64,000 nt of DNA, from positions 124,001-188,000 of the forward strand of contig NZ_NSFV01000002.1 of the NCBI RefSeq assembly GCF_002295115.1. The letters are read 5' to 3'. Made by a program: the position numbers and the translations under genes. Source of the DNA: Mesorhizobium sp. WSM4311. Its GTDB lineage: Bacteria > Pseudomonadota > Alphaproteobacteria > Rhizobiales > Rhizobiaceae. Position 1 is the stretch's first letter. Each line of letters starts with the position of its first letter. Below the pieces are notes generated by a model. That model searched no databases and had not been told where the DNA came from. It saw only the letters and a program-made list of their open reading frames with translations. Below are positions 1 to 8,729 of the stretch, piece by piece.

Positions 1-1
1 C

Positions 2-136
2 AGCCACACGCCGGTCTCTTCCCTCATCGCCTTTTCAGTCGCGGTCATGGTCGGCAGCGAGCCCGATGCCGGAGCCGATCGGGTGACCGACTTCCTGGAC
101 TTGATCGATCCTGAAAGCGCGAGCCGATGCGCCTGA
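2..136 (+). CDS. Possible 3' end of an upstream gene (partial)
   Basis: A reading frame open from the left edge runs 44 codons to a TGA at 134-136. Its third codon positions are mostly G or C, as expected for a coding frame here, and its predicted end (…DFLDLIDPESASRCA) reads like ordinary protein. No domain is recognisable in so short a piece. The alternative, a minus-strand gene starting at 48 and leaving the window after 16 codons, has no convincing ribosome binding site. Low to moderate confidence. Confidence 0.35.
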   Translation, partial: SHTPVSSLIAFSVAVMVGSEPDAGADRVTDFLDLIDPESASRCA

Positions 137-191
137 TCCATGGGGGAAATTGAGCCATGCCAACTTGTATATGCATGTATGTATTTTAGCC

Positions 192-222
192 TTGACATCC
201 GCGCCCGCGGACGCTGAAATAT
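192..222 (+). promoter_or_regulatory. Candidate promoter with an operator-like palindrome
   Basis: A perfect TTGACA (192-197) is followed after about 18-19 bases by the AT-rich GAAATAT (216-222), a plausible -35/-10 pair for the downstream importer operon. Inside the spacer lies a perfect inverted repeat, TCCGCG-CC-CGCGGA (198-211), placed where a bound repressor would block RNA polymerase. Just upstream, 160-180 is AT-rich and centred on an imperfect ATATGCATGT palindrome. The rest of 137-349 holds no gene I can support. Confidence 0.45.
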
Positions 223-349
223 CCCTGCACTTCACCACGAAGTGGTGGGCAAGACGCCGAGGCACAGTGCCGCAAGAGCAGAAACCCGCAGTCTCACCAG
301 ACCGGATGCCTGGGTAAAAAAGCGGTCTGATCATCAAGGGGAACTTGAG

Positions 350-1360
350 ATGATGCGTAACCTAGCAGGACAATTTCGCGCGCTCATGATGGCCGCCGCC
401 ATCGGGCTCGGCGCCGCGCCAGTCGCCCACGCGGCCGACGCGGCCATTCCCGCGACGCCCGAGGCAGGACCGTTCAAGATCGGCATCGAGCCCTGGCTCG
501 GCTACGGCCAATGGCACGTCGCCGACGCCAAGGGCCTGTTCAAGACGAACGGCCTGTCGGACGTCCAGATCGTCAATTTTGCCGAGGACAAGGACATCAA
601 CGCCGCTTTGGCCAGCGGCCAGCTCGACGCCGCCAACATCGCGACCCACACGGCGATGGGCATGGTGGCCGCCGGCCTGCCGGTGAAGATCGTGCTGCTG
701 CTCGACGTCTCGATGACGGCCGACGCCATCATCGCCGGCAAGGACGTCACCTCCATCGCCGACCTCAAGGGCAAGCAGGTTGCTTTCGAGGAAGGCACGA
801 CCAGCGATATCCTGCTCAAATACGCGCTCGCCAAGAATGGCATGTCGATCGCCGACGTCCAGCCGGTTCCGATGCCTGCCTCCGACGCCGGCGGCGCGTT
901 GATCGCCGGCCGCGTGCCGGTGGCGGTCACCTACGAGCCCTACCTCACCGTCGCCATGGCGCAGAACAAGGACGTCAAGCTGCTGTTTTCCGCCGGCGAG
1001 GATCCCGGCCTGATCAGCGACGTGCTGGTGGTGCGCGACGAGGTCATCAAGTCGCGGCCCGGCCAGGTGTTGGCCATGATCAAGAGCTGGGACGCCGCAC
1101 TCAAGGATTACCATGCAGACACACCCGGCGGCCGCGCCATCATCGCCAAGGCGGTCGGTTCCGACGTCAAGGACCTGAACACCGCTTTCGATGGCGTGCG
1201 CTACTATTCGCTCGCCGAAAACAAGACGGCGCTGACCGGCGATTTCACCACCAAGACATTCGCCGACGTCGAAGCGGCCGCCAAGAACGCCAAGCTGCTG
1301 CAGGCCGACGTGACGCCGGAACAGATGATCGATCCGTCCTTCGTCAAGGCGGCGCAATGA
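350..1360 (+). CDS. NitT/TauT-family ABC transporter substrate-binding protein
   Basis: Periplasmic binding component of an importer of the nitrate/sulfonate/taurine (SsuA/THI5-like) family, 336 aa. The start is placed at ATG 350 because AAGGGG (336-341) sits 8 bases upstream and the protein then begins with a signal peptide: MMRN, a hydrophobic stretch, and a likely cleavage after AHA near residue 29. The mature part begins with the typical FKIGIEPWLGYGQWHVADAKG opening of this fold, in which the first strand leads to an aromatic substrate pocket, and ends with a conserved helical C-terminus. The permease follows after 16 bases and the ATPase after that, so this is the first gene of a three-gene operon. 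The ligand cannot be told from the sequence: sulfonates, nitrate, pyrimidine precursors and aromatic acids are all possible in this family. Confidence 0.85.
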   Translation: MMRNLAGQFRALMMAAAIGLGAAPVAHAADAAIPATPEAGPFKIGIEPWLGYGQWHVADAKGLFKTNGLSDVQIVNFAEDKDINAALASGQLDAANIATHTAMGMVAAGLPVKIVLLLDVSMTADAIIAGKDVTSIADLKGKQVAFEEGTTSDILLKYALAKNGMSIADVQPVPMPASDAGGALIAGRVPVAVTYEPYLTVAMAQNKDVKLLFSAGEDPGLISDVLVVRDEVIKSRPGQVLAMIKSWDAALKDYHADTPGGRAIIAKAVGSDVKDLNTAFDGVRYYSLAENKTALTGDFTTKTFADVEAAAKNAKLLQADVTPEQMIDPSFVKAAQ

Positions 1361-1376
1361 TAGAGGCCGGATCGCG

Positions 1377-2246
1377 GTGGTAGCGCAGATGTCCGCGGAG
1401 CCCCCCGCGAAAACCGGCCCGGCCGCGCCAAAGGCGGCCACGAAACAGGCCAGGCGCCGCCGATCCTCTGGGATCGGCGCGCCCATCGCCAGGTCGCGTT
1501 TCCTGATGATCGCGGTGGCCGTCTTTGTCGGGCTTGGCCTTGGCTGGTGGGCGGCGACGGGGCTGGAATGGGTGAAGCCCATCTTCCTGCCGTCGCCCGG
1601 CAGCGTTGCGACCCAGATAGCCAAGCTCGCCGCCGACGGCACGCTGTGGCTGGACCTCACGGCCTCGGCGTATCGCATTTCCATCGGCTTCCTCATCGCT
1701 TCGGCATTGTCCATCCCGATCGGCGTGCTGATCGGCAGCTTCCGCTCTTGGGAGGCTGGTATCGAGCCGCTGGTGGATTTCATCCGCTACATGCCGGTCG
1801 TCGCATTCGTACCGCTCTCCATCCTGTGGGCCGGTACCGGCGATACCCAGAAATTCCTGATCATCTTCATCGGAACCTTCTTCCAGCAGGTGCTGATGAT
1901 CATGGACAATGTGAAACGAGTTCCCGCCGATTTCATCGGCCTTGGCCGCACGCTCGGCCTGCCGGACCGCAAGATCCTGACGCGCATCGTCGTGCCCAGC
2001 GCCCTGCCGGGCATCTGGGATACGCTTCGCATCAGCCTCGGCTGGGCTTGGACCTGGCTGGTGCTGGCCGAACTTGTCGCGGCGACATCTGGCTTGGGCT
2101 ATCGCATCACCGTGTCGCAGCGCTATTTCCAGACCAACACCATCATTGGCTACATCCTGCTCCTCGGCGTGCTCGGTCTCATCACCGACCAGGTCATGAA
2201 GGCGCTGGAGAAGGTTCTGTTCCGGCAGGATGGCCATTCGCAATGA
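1377..2246 (+). CDS. NitT/TauT-family ABC transporter permease
   Basis: Inner-membrane permease of the SsuC/TauC type, 289 aa from GTG 1377; ATG 1389, four codons later, is an equally possible start (GGTGG lies before it, GAGG before the GTG). After a basic, proline/alanine-rich cytoplasmic tail of about 45 residues there are about six membrane spans. The coupling-helix region that docks on the ATPase is visible as VPADFIGLGRTLGLPDRKIL (the EAA loop, around residues 180-200). It is preceded by the binding-protein gene and its stop overlaps the start region of the ATPase gene, so the three proteins should be made together. Substrate is unknown. Confidence 0.85.
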   Translation: MVAQMSAEPPAKTGPAAPKAATKQARRRRSSGIGAPIARSRFLMIAVAVFVGLGLGWWAATGLEWVKPIFLPSPGSVATQIAKLAADGTLWLDLTASAYRISIGFLIASALSIPIGVLIGSFRSWEAGIEPLVDFIRYMPVVAFVPLSILWAGTGDTQKFLIIFIGTFFQQVLMIMDNVKRVPADFIGLGRTLGLPDRKILTRIVVPSALPGIWDTLRISLGWAWTWLVLAELVAATSGLGYRITVSQRYFQTNTIIGYILLLGVLGLITDQVMKALEKVLFRQDGHSQ

Positions 2247-2256
2247 GGAACCGCCG

Positions 2257-3039
2257 ATGACTGTTCCCAAATTGCGCATCGCCGGTCTCGACAAGAGCTT
2301 CGGCACTGGCGAGCGGCGCACGGAAGTGCTGCGCGACATCAACCTCGATCTTGCCGACAATGAGTTCGTCTCGCTCGTCGGCACGTCGGGCTGCGGCAAG
2401 AGCACATTGCTGTCGATCGTTGCCGGACTGCAGGACTTCGACGCCGGCGATCTCAGCATCGATGGCGCGCCGATCCTGCAGCCGGGTCTCGACCGCGGCG
2501 TCGTCTTCCAGTCCTACACGCTGTTGCCCTGGCTGACGGCGCGGCAGAACATCGAGTTCGCCCTCAAGGCCGCCGGCTACGATCGCACCGCCTGCCGCGA
2601 GATCGCGCTCGAGCATCTCGACCTCGTCAAGCTGTCGCAAAGCGCCGACCGCTATCCGTCCGAACTGTCGGGCGGCATGAAGCAGCGTGTCGCCATTGCG
2701 CGCGCACTGTCCTATCGGCCGAAGATGCTGCTGATGGATGAACCGTTCGGCGCGCTCGATGCCTTGACCCGGCACCAGATGCAGGAACTGCTGACCCAGA
2801 TCTGGGAGGAACACCGGCTGACCGTTCTCTTCGTCACGCATGATGTGGAGGAGGCGGTCTATCTGTCGGACCGCATCGTCGTCATGGGGATCGGGCCGGG
2901 ACGCATCATGCAGACCTTCAACGTCGACATCGAGCGGCCGCGCCGGGAAGAGGTGATGGAGACCCCGGCCTTCATGGATCTGCAGCGCGGCGTGCACAAG
3001 GCGATCCGCGAGGCATCAAGACGCCCCGAAATGGCGTAG
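2257..3039 (+). CDS. NitT/TauT-family ABC transporter ATP-binding protein
   Basis: Cytoplasmic ATPase of the importer, SsuB/TauB type, 260 aa. ATG 2257 is preferred to the in-frame ATG at 2230, because GAGGA (2245-2249) lies 7 bases before it and the upstream start would overlap the permease gene further. Walker A (GTSGCGKST), Q-loop (VVFQSYTLLPW), signature (LSGGMKQRVAIARAL), Walker B (LLMDEPFGALD) and the switch histidine (FVTHDVEEA) are all intact. The LSGGM variant is usual in this family. The next gene is convergent (27-base gap), so the operon ends here; no clear intrinsic terminator was seen in that gap. Confidence 0.9.
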   Translation: MTVPKLRIAGLDKSFGTGERRTEVLRDINLDLADNEFVSLVGTSGCGKSTLLSIVAGLQDFDAGDLSIDGAPILQPGLDRGVVFQSYTLLPWLTARQNIEFALKAAGYDRTACREIALEHLDLVKLSQSADRYPSELSGGMKQRVAIARALSYRPKMLLMDEPFGALDALTRHQMQELLTQIWEEHRLTVLFVTHDVEEAVYLSDRIVVMGIGPGRIMQTFNVDIERPRREEVMETPAFMDLQRGVHKAIREASRRPEMA

Positions 3040-3066
3040 ACGATTGCGGCCACTTGCAGGCGCCGT

Positions 3067-4962
3067 TCACGTCGCCTTGCCGACCGCGGCGTCCAGTTCC
3101 AGCTCGCCTTCCGCAATGTCGTCGAACGAAGCGTAGTTCATGTTGTAGAGGCGGGCGTAGAGGCCCTTCCTCTGCATCAGCTGTTCGTGGTTGCCGCTTT
3201 CGACGATTTCGCCATTCTGCAGCACGATGATGCGGTCGGCGCCGCGAATAGTAGCGAGCCGATGGGCGATGACCAGCCCGCTGCGGCCCTCCAGCAGTTT
3301 GATCAGCGCCTTCTGGATCAGCATCTCGGTGTAGGAATCGATGCTGGCCGTAGCCTCGTCGAGCACCAGGATCTTGGCGTCGGCCACCAGCGCTCGCGCG
3401 AAACTGATGAGCTGGCGCTGGCCGAGCGAAAGGTTGCCGCCGCGCTGTTCGAGTTCGGTATCGTAGCCATCGGGCAACTGTTCGATGAAGTCGTGCGCGC
3501 CGACCGCTTGTGCGGCGCGCACCACTTCATCGCGGGTTGCGCCGGTCTTGTGGTAGCGGATGTTCTCCAGCACCGTGCCGGAGAACAGGAACGGCTCCTG
3601 CAGCACCATGGCCACCTGGTCGCCGAGCGAATCCTGCGTCAGGTCACGCACGTCATGACCACCGACCAGGACTTGCCCCGACCAGACGTCGTAGAAGCGG
3701 TGCACCAGCGCCATCGAACTCGACTTGCCCGATCCCGTCGGGCCGACAAGAGCGACCGTCTCGCCCGGATTGACGCGGAAGGAGATGTTCTTCAGCACCG
3801 GCTGGTTCGGCCGGTAGCCGAAAGTGACGTTCCTGAACTCGACCGAGCCGTCCGTATCGCGCGACAAGGCCACCGCATTGTCCTTGTCGCTGACATCCAC
3901 CGGCACGTCGAGCACTTCGGAGATACGCTGGCCGGAGGCCATGGCGCGCTGCATGACGCTGTACTGCATGGTAAGTGAACGGATCGGGTCGAAGAAGCGT
4001 TGGATATAGAACAGGAACGCTACCATGACGCCGACATCGAGGCTGTGCGACAGCACCATCGAGCCGCCGACGACAATGACCGTCGCCATGGCGATGCCGG
4101 TCAGCGTGTCGACGATCGGCACCATCACCTGCGCATATTTCGCCGACCGCAGATGGGCGTTGAGGTTGGCCAGCACCTTCTCGTCATAGAGGTCGAAATT
4201 GACGTGCTGGCGTTCCAGGCTCTGCACGGTGCGCACGCCATGGATGCCTTCGGCGAGTGCCCCGTTGGCGATGGAATTGGTTTCGTGCGCTGCCATGAAG
4301 GCGACCTTGGCGCGCGGCAGCCAGAACAGCCGCACGATGAACAGCATCGGCATGGTCGACAGCGTCAGCAGTCCGAGCCGGAAATCGAGCCACAAAAGGA
4401 CGGTGACGATGCCGAACAGCAGCACGATGTCGCCCACCGACATGACAGACGTTTCGAGGAATTCCTGCATCGAATTGACGTCGCCCTGCAGGCGCGACAT
4501 CAGCCGGCCGACCTCGGTCTTGTCCATGAAACTCAGGGACACGCGCTGCAGATGGCTGAACATTGCGCGGCGCAGGTCGGACAGCACATTCTCGGCCACC
4601 TTGCCGACGACGCTTTCCTGCACATGGCTTGCGGCGTAGTTGATCAGGATGATCACGGTGAAGGTGAGGATCGCGGAGATCATCACCGAGCGGTCGAGCC
4701 GGCCCGCAGCCATGCCGTGGTCAATGGCATAGCGGATGACCAGCGGGATCGCCAGCTGCGTCAGCGTGAACACCAGCACCGCCGCCACCGAGATGAAGAT
4801 CCGGCCCTGATAGGGTCTGACGAAGCTCCAGATGCGCCTGATGATGCGCGGATCATAGGCCTTGCCGAAAACCTCTTCCTCGTCGCGATGCGAGCCGACG
4901 ACGGCCTTGGTCGGCCGGCCGCTTTTGTCGTCCTTCTCGTCGTCGTCCTGCGTCGACATCAT
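3067..4962 (-). CDS. ABC exporter half-transporter, subunit with canonical Walker B and variant signature
   Basis: Fused membrane and ATPase protein of 631 aa, MsbA/LmrA/BmrA class (type IV ABC exporter). Six membrane spans lie in residues about 55-340 and the nucleotide-binding domain in 375-610. Walker A is GPTGSGKS (407-414), Walker B ends in the catalytic glutamate E536 (ILVLDEATASID), and the switch histidine is in IAHRLAT. The signature reads LSLGQ (511-515) instead of LSGGQ. Its start overlaps the stop of the upstream exporter gene by 4 bases (ATGA), so the two are translationally coupled. The motif pattern complements that of the partner and suggests an obligate heterodimer. Substrate unknown: lipid, drug or peptide export are all possible. 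A charged 35-residue N-terminal tail precedes the first span. Confidence 0.9.
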   Translation of the reverse strand: MMSTQDDDEKDDKSGRPTKAVVGSHRDEEEVFGKAYDPRIIRRIWSFVRPYQGRIFISVAAVLVFTLTQLAIPLVIRYAIDHGMAAGRLDRSVMISAILTFTVIILINYAASHVQESVVGKVAENVLSDLRRAMFSHLQRVSLSFMDKTEVGRLMSRLQGDVNSMQEFLETSVMSVGDIVLLFGIVTVLLWLDFRLGLLTLSTMPMLFIVRLFWLPRAKVAFMAAHETNSIANGALAEGIHGVRTVQSLERQHVNFDLYDEKVLANLNAHLRSAKYAQVMVPIVDTLTGIAMATVIVVGGSMVLSHSLDVGVMVAFLFYIQRFFDPIRSLTMQYSVMQRAMASGQRISEVLDVPVDVSDKDNAVALSRDTDGSVEFRNVTFGYRPNQPVLKNISFRVNPGETVALVGPTGSGKSSSMALVHRFYDVWSGQVLVGGHDVRDLTQDSLGDQVAMVLQEPFLFSGTVLENIRYHKTGATRDEVVRAAQAVGAHDFIEQLPDGYDTELEQRGGNLSLGQRQLISFARALVADAKILVLDEATASIDSYTEMLIQKALIKLLEGRSGLVIAHRLATIRGADRIIVLQNGEIVESGNHEQLMQRKGLYARLYNMNYASFDDIAEGELELDAAVGKAT

Positions 4963-6842
4963 GCGGCTCCCTCGAGCCGGTCGTCGTCCGGCCGCAGCTG
5001 CAGGTCGTGAAGCGCGCGATAGCGACCGCCCAGCGCCAGCAACTCCTCATGCGTGCCGCGCTCGACGATGCGGCCGCCCTCGACGAACAGGATCTGGTCG
5101 GCATGCATCAGCGAACTCAGCCGGTGCGAGATGATCAGCGTCACGCGATCCTTGGCGAAACGCTTCATCGCCGCGCGGATACGCTGCTCGGTACCGGCAT
5201 CGATTGCCGCGGTGGAATCGTCGAAGACCAGAACCGATGGCCGCAGCATCAGGCTGCGCGCAATGGTCAGGCGCTGGCGCTGGCCGCCGGAAAGCGACGC
5301 GCCGCGTTCGCCGACGACCGTGGTATAGCCGGCCGGAAGCCCGATAATGTAGTTGTGCAACTGCGCATACTCGGCGGCCTGCCCGATGCGGGTCTCGCGC
5401 GCCCACGGGTTGCCATAGGCGATGTTGTTCTCGATCGAGGTGGTGAACAGGAAGGCGTCCTGCTGCACCACGCCGACCGCCTTGCGCAGCGATTGCAGCG
5501 TGACCTTGCTTATGTCCTGGCCGTCGATGGTGATCGTGCCCGAGGTGACGTCGTAGAAGCGCGGGATCAGATGCGCGATGGTCGACTTGCCGCTGCCGGG
5601 CGGGCCGACGATCCCTATCGTCTCGCCGGACCTGGCCTCGAAAGAGATGCCGGACAGCGTCGGGCGATCGCCCGCGCCTTCATAGCGGAAGCCGACATTG
5701 TCGAAGCACAGCACGCCCTCGGTGATGACGAGCTCCCTGGCGTCGGGCGCATCCTCGATGTCGAGTTCGGTATCGAGCAGTTCGAACAGCCGCGTGCCGC
5801 AGGTCGAGGCGCGCGCGAACGAGTTGACCATCAGGCCGAGCTGGCGCACCGGCATCTGCAGGATGGTCATGAAGGTGAGGAACTGCGCCAGCGTACCGAC
5901 GCTGATCTGGCCCGCGATCACCTTCTGGCCGCCGAACCAGAGCACCAGCCCCATGGCGGCCAGGAAGGAAAAGTTCATGGCGCTGGTGTTGGAGACGCGG
6001 ATGTCGACGCGCTGATTGGCCAGCTCCAGCGCGTCCTGCTTGGCGCGGTCGAATTTTGCGAGCTCATGGCGCTGCGCCGCGAAGGCGCGCACGACACGGA
6101 TGCCGCCCAGATTCTCGTCCATCACCCGGCTCAGCACCGACAGCCGCTCCTGCAGCGTCAGCCAGGTGCTGCGCAATCTGAGCTGGGTCACCGAGGATCG
6201 CCAGGCGACGAAAGGCACGAAGCTGAGGCTGAGCAGCCCGAGCACGAGGTCGGTGCTGATCAGGAGATAGGCGCCGACGCCGATCAGCACGCTGAGCAGC
6301 ACCACGCGCAGGATGCCGGTGGAAAAGAACATGCGCACGCCGTCGAGATCGAGCAGACCGAGCGTGATCAGGTCCCCGGTATGGACCTTGTCGTGGAAGG
6401 AAAAGCTCAGGCGCTGGGTCTTTTCGTAAAAGGCGAGCCGCAATTGATAGCCGGTCTGATGGCCGACGGCCTCGCCATAATAGTTCTGCGCCATGGTGAA
6501 GAGACCGCGCAGGATGCTGACGACGAGCAGCGTCAGCGCTGTGTGCCACAGCGCCTGTTCCGCGACAGTGCCGGCACCCGCGGCCATCACGCCTTGCGCC
6601 TGGTCGATCGCGCGTCCCAGCAGGCGTGGGATGAAAAGCTGCAGCGTCGCGGCGATGAAGGTCGAGACGAGGGTGATGGCGACCTGCCAAGGATGGCGCA
6701 GCGTCATGCGCACGATGCGCAGCAAGGTGCTGAGGCCCTTGCCCCAGGAGGCTTCCGCCACATGGGCAAACGATTTGCCGCGCTTCGCCGCGCCGCTGGT
6801 TGCATCCGTCGGCAAGGAAAATATCCAGTCCAATCCGGACAT
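4959..6842 (-). CDS. ABC exporter half-transporter, subunit with degenerate Walker B
   Basis: First gene of the exporter pair, 627 aa, with six membrane spans (about 50-345) followed by an ATPase domain. Walker A (GPPGSGKS, 413-420), a canonical signature (LSGGQ, 517-521) and switch histidine H573 are present. The Walker B reads VLVFDDS, with D542 where the catalytic glutamate should be. In known heterodimeric exporters such as TM287/288, one composite site carries exactly this Glu-to-Asp change and pairs with a variant signature from the other subunit, as seen here. The intact catalytic site would be formed by the partner's Walker A/B and this subunit's LSGGQ. The 320 bases upstream contain no other gene. 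Confidence 0.9.
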   Translation of the reverse strand: MSGLDWIFSLPTDATSGAAKRGKSFAHVAEASWGKGLSTLLRIVRMTLRHPWQVAITLVSTFIAATLQLFIPRLLGRAIDQAQGVMAAGAGTVAEQALWHTALTLLVVSILRGLFTMAQNYYGEAVGHQTGYQLRLAFYEKTQRLSFSFHDKVHTGDLITLGLLDLDGVRMFFSTGILRVVLLSVLIGVGAYLLISTDLVLGLLSLSFVPFVAWRSSVTQLRLRSTWLTLQERLSVLSRVMDENLGGIRVVRAFAAQRHELAKFDRAKQDALELANQRVDIRVSNTSAMNFSFLAAMGLVLWFGGQKVIAGQISVGTLAQFLTFMTILQMPVRQLGLMVNSFARASTCGTRLFELLDTELDIEDAPDARELVITEGVLCFDNVGFRYEGAGDRPTLSGISFEARSGETIGIVGPPGSGKSTIAHLIPRFYDVTSGTITIDGQDISKVTLQSLRKAVGVVQQDAFLFTTSIENNIAYGNPWARETRIGQAAEYAQLHNYIIGLPAGYTTVVGERGASLSGGQRQRLTIARSLMLRPSVLVFDDSTAAIDAGTEQRIRAAMKRFAKDRVTLIISHRLSSLMHADQILFVEGGRIVERGTHEELLALGGRYRALHDLQLRPDDDRLEGAA

Positions 6843-7162
6843 TAGCCCGGACGCATTAAGCAGACTCAGTTCTGATGACGAGATGTTACGCGTGTCCGAC
6901 TTGACCCTTCAAGGGGCCAATGGCGGCATCGCGCTGTGCCTGACATACGGTGCCGCCGTCGGTCGTCGCCGGGCGCTTCGGTCTTGTCGGCAAAGGTCAT
7001 GTGGGTGTCGAGGCGACATTTGCTGGCATAAACAATTCATTGCATTGACGCGCAGATTGTCCAGCTCGACCCAGCCTTGACGGACTATCAGTTCTGTCAC
7101 GCGTCGCCGGCACGGAAGCAGCCAGGGCCGACGCCGCGTGAAAAGCAAGAGGGCAGTCTTCC
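6843..7162. other. Intergenic region between divergent genes, no gene supported
   Basis: This 320-base stretch separates the minus-strand exporter pair from the plus-strand oxidoreductase and must hold both promoters. Short open frames on the minus strand lack ribosome binding sites and recognisable content. TTGACG occurs at 7045 and 7076, but no matching -10 is convincing. AGAGGG at 7148-7153 is the probable ribosome binding site of the oxidoreductase if it starts at the TTG at 7163. Confidence 0.5.
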
Positions 7163-8509
7163 TTGACAAGTTTTCCCTTCACCGAAGCGATGCCGATCCA
7201 GTTTCAAGCACCGTTGCCGAAGGCTTCGGAGGTTGTGGTCATCGGCGGCGGCGTCATCGGCGTGACCACGGCCTTGTTCCTGGCGCGGCGCAACATTTCG
7301 GTGACATTGCTGGAAAAGGGCCGCATCGCCGGCGAGCAGTCGTCGCGGAACTGGGGCTGGATCCGGCAGCAGGGCCGCGATGCCGATGAACTGCCTGTTG
7401 TCATCGAAGCGCAACGCCTCTGGCGGCAACTGGCCGAGGAATGCGGCGAGGACATCGGGCTGATGCAGACGGGCGTTACCTACCTCGCGCGAACCGACAA
7501 GGAGATGGCCGGCTTCGCGAAGTTCCTGAAGATCGCTCAGATACACGGCGTCGACACGCGTCTCCTCGACCAGAGTGAGACGGCCAAGCTGATCCCGGCC
7601 ATGTCGCGCTCTTTCAAGGGTGCTATGACCACCCCGTCGGACATGCGCGCCGAGCCCTGGGTCGCGGTTTCAGCGCTTGCCCGCCTGGCCGCCCGGGAGG
7701 GCGTCGCCATCATCGAGAATTGTGCGGCGCGCATGCTCGACATATCGGCTGGACGCGTCAGCGGGGTCTGGACCGAGCAGGGCCGTATCGCCACCTCGAG
7801 CGCGGTCGTGGCGAGCGGTGCGTGGACGTCGCTCTTCCTGCGCGCGCACGGCGTATACATCCCGCAGCTCAGCGTCAGGGCGACCGTCGCTGCGACCGGA
7901 CCCATGCCCGAAATCCATTCGGGCGCCGTGGCCGACGACCATATCGCATTCCGGCGCAGGCAGGATGGCGGTTACACGCTGGCATCGGGAGGCACCAGTC
8001 AGCTTTATGTCGGGCCTGACGCCTTTCGTCATGCGACCAAATACGTTCCCGCTCTGATGGCGAATCCTTTTGGCACCTCCTACCTGCCGGCGGCGCCGCG
8101 CGGCTATCCGGACGGCTGGTCGACCCCACGCAGGTGGAACGCGGACGAGGAAAGCCCGTTCGAACGGATGCGCATCCTCAATCCCGCCCCCAAAGCCTCG
8201 GCATTGCGCGATATCGAGCGCGAATTCTCGGCACTTTTCGCGCAGTTCAAGACGGTGCCGATCAAGGCGACCTGGGCGGGCATGATCGATGCGATGCCGG
8301 ATGTCGTGCCGGTCGTTGATCGTGCCGCCGCAATTCCGGGTCTCGTCATCGCCACCGGAATGAGCGGTCACGGCTTCGGCATCGGACCCGGAATGGGCCG
8401 TGTCGTGTCCGACCTCGTCCAGGGAAACGAGATCGGACATGATCTTCACAGGTTCCGTCAATCCCGCTTCAGCGACGGCAGCCCGATCAAGCTGGGACCC
8501 AGCCTTTAG
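7163..8509 (+). CDS. FAD-dependent oxidoreductase of the D-amino-acid oxidase (DAO) family
   Basis: A 448-aa flavoprotein that probably oxidises an amino acid, N-methyl amino acid or amine. The dinucleotide-binding motif VVIGGGVIG (about residues 25-33) is followed by an acidic strand end (LLEKGRIAGEQSSRNWGWIRQQ), the arrangement that binds the FAD ribose in this family. The second FAD-contact region near the C-terminus is also intact (ATGMSGHGFGIGPGMGR). The start is uncertain: TTG 7163 has AGAGGG ten bases upstream, while ATG 7190, which would give a 439-aa protein beginning MPIQFQAPL, has no good ribosome binding site. Directly downstream is the remnant of another DAO-family gene, so the locus has been rearranged. 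The substrate is not predictable. Confidence 0.8.
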   Translation: MTSFPFTEAMPIQFQAPLPKASEVVVIGGGVIGVTTALFLARRNISVTLLEKGRIAGEQSSRNWGWIRQQGRDADELPVVIEAQRLWRQLAEECGEDIGLMQTGVTYLARTDKEMAGFAKFLKIAQIHGVDTRLLDQSETAKLIPAMSRSFKGAMTTPSDMRAEPWVAVSALARLAAREGVAIIENCAARMLDISAGRVSGVWTEQGRIATSSAVVASGAWTSLFLRAHGVYIPQLSVRATVAATGPMPEIHSGAVADDHIAFRRRQDGGYTLASGGTSQLYVGPDAFRHATKYVPALMANPFGTSYLPAAPRGYPDGWSTPRRWNADEESPFERMRILNPAPKASALRDIEREFSALFAQFKTVPIKATWAGMIDAMPDVVPVVDRAAAIPGLVIATGMSGHGFGIGPGMGRVVSDLVQGNEIGHDLHRFRQSRFSDGSPIKLGPSL

Positions 8510-8521
8510 ATCGGGCCGCCG

Positions 8522-8672
8522 GGCGTCACGGGCCAAGAACGTCATCCATGCCTTCGGCAATGGTCATCAAGTCCTCATCGGCGGCGCCGTCACCGGCAAG
8601 ATCGTGTCGCAACTTGCCGCCGGTTTGCCGCCGACGATCGATCTGACGCCCTTCCGGGCGGATAGGTTCTGA
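8522..8672 (+). pseudogene. Decayed 3' end of a DadA-like D-amino-acid dehydrogenase gene
   Basis: Downstream of the oxidoreductase, and in a different frame, an open stretch encodes about 49 residues that match the extreme C-terminus of DadA-type D-amino-acid dehydrogenases: NVIHAFGNGHQVLIGGAVTG, then SQLAAGLPPTIDLTPFRADRF and a TGA at 8670-8672. The G-H-G-H-like FAD-contact motif and the PPxIDxxPFRxxRF ending are family hallmarks. No start codon, ribosome binding site or N-terminal flavin domain is present, so only the tail of a once complete gene survives. It cannot be the C-terminus of the preceding gene, which has its own complete ending and stop. Confidence 0.65.
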
Positions 8673-8729
8673 TTAATCGGAGCGCGCTGCCGTACCGGCA
8701 ACCTTTTCGTTCTTGCATGGGGAAACGAC

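Noticed and set aside
1..48. A minus-strand regulator gene starting at 48 and leaving the window.
   Set aside because: No ribosome binding site and only 16 codons visible; the plus-strand frame ending at 136 has better coding character.
5007..6845. A 612-codon plus-strand frame opposite the first exporter subunit.
   Set aside because: Low-complexity, His/Arg/Gln-rich translation typical of an antisense shadow; the minus strand encodes a complete ABC exporter.
6909..7182. Small minus-strand frames in the 6843-7162 spacer.
   Set aside because: No ribosome binding site, no conserved-looking sequence and codon use unlike the neighbours.
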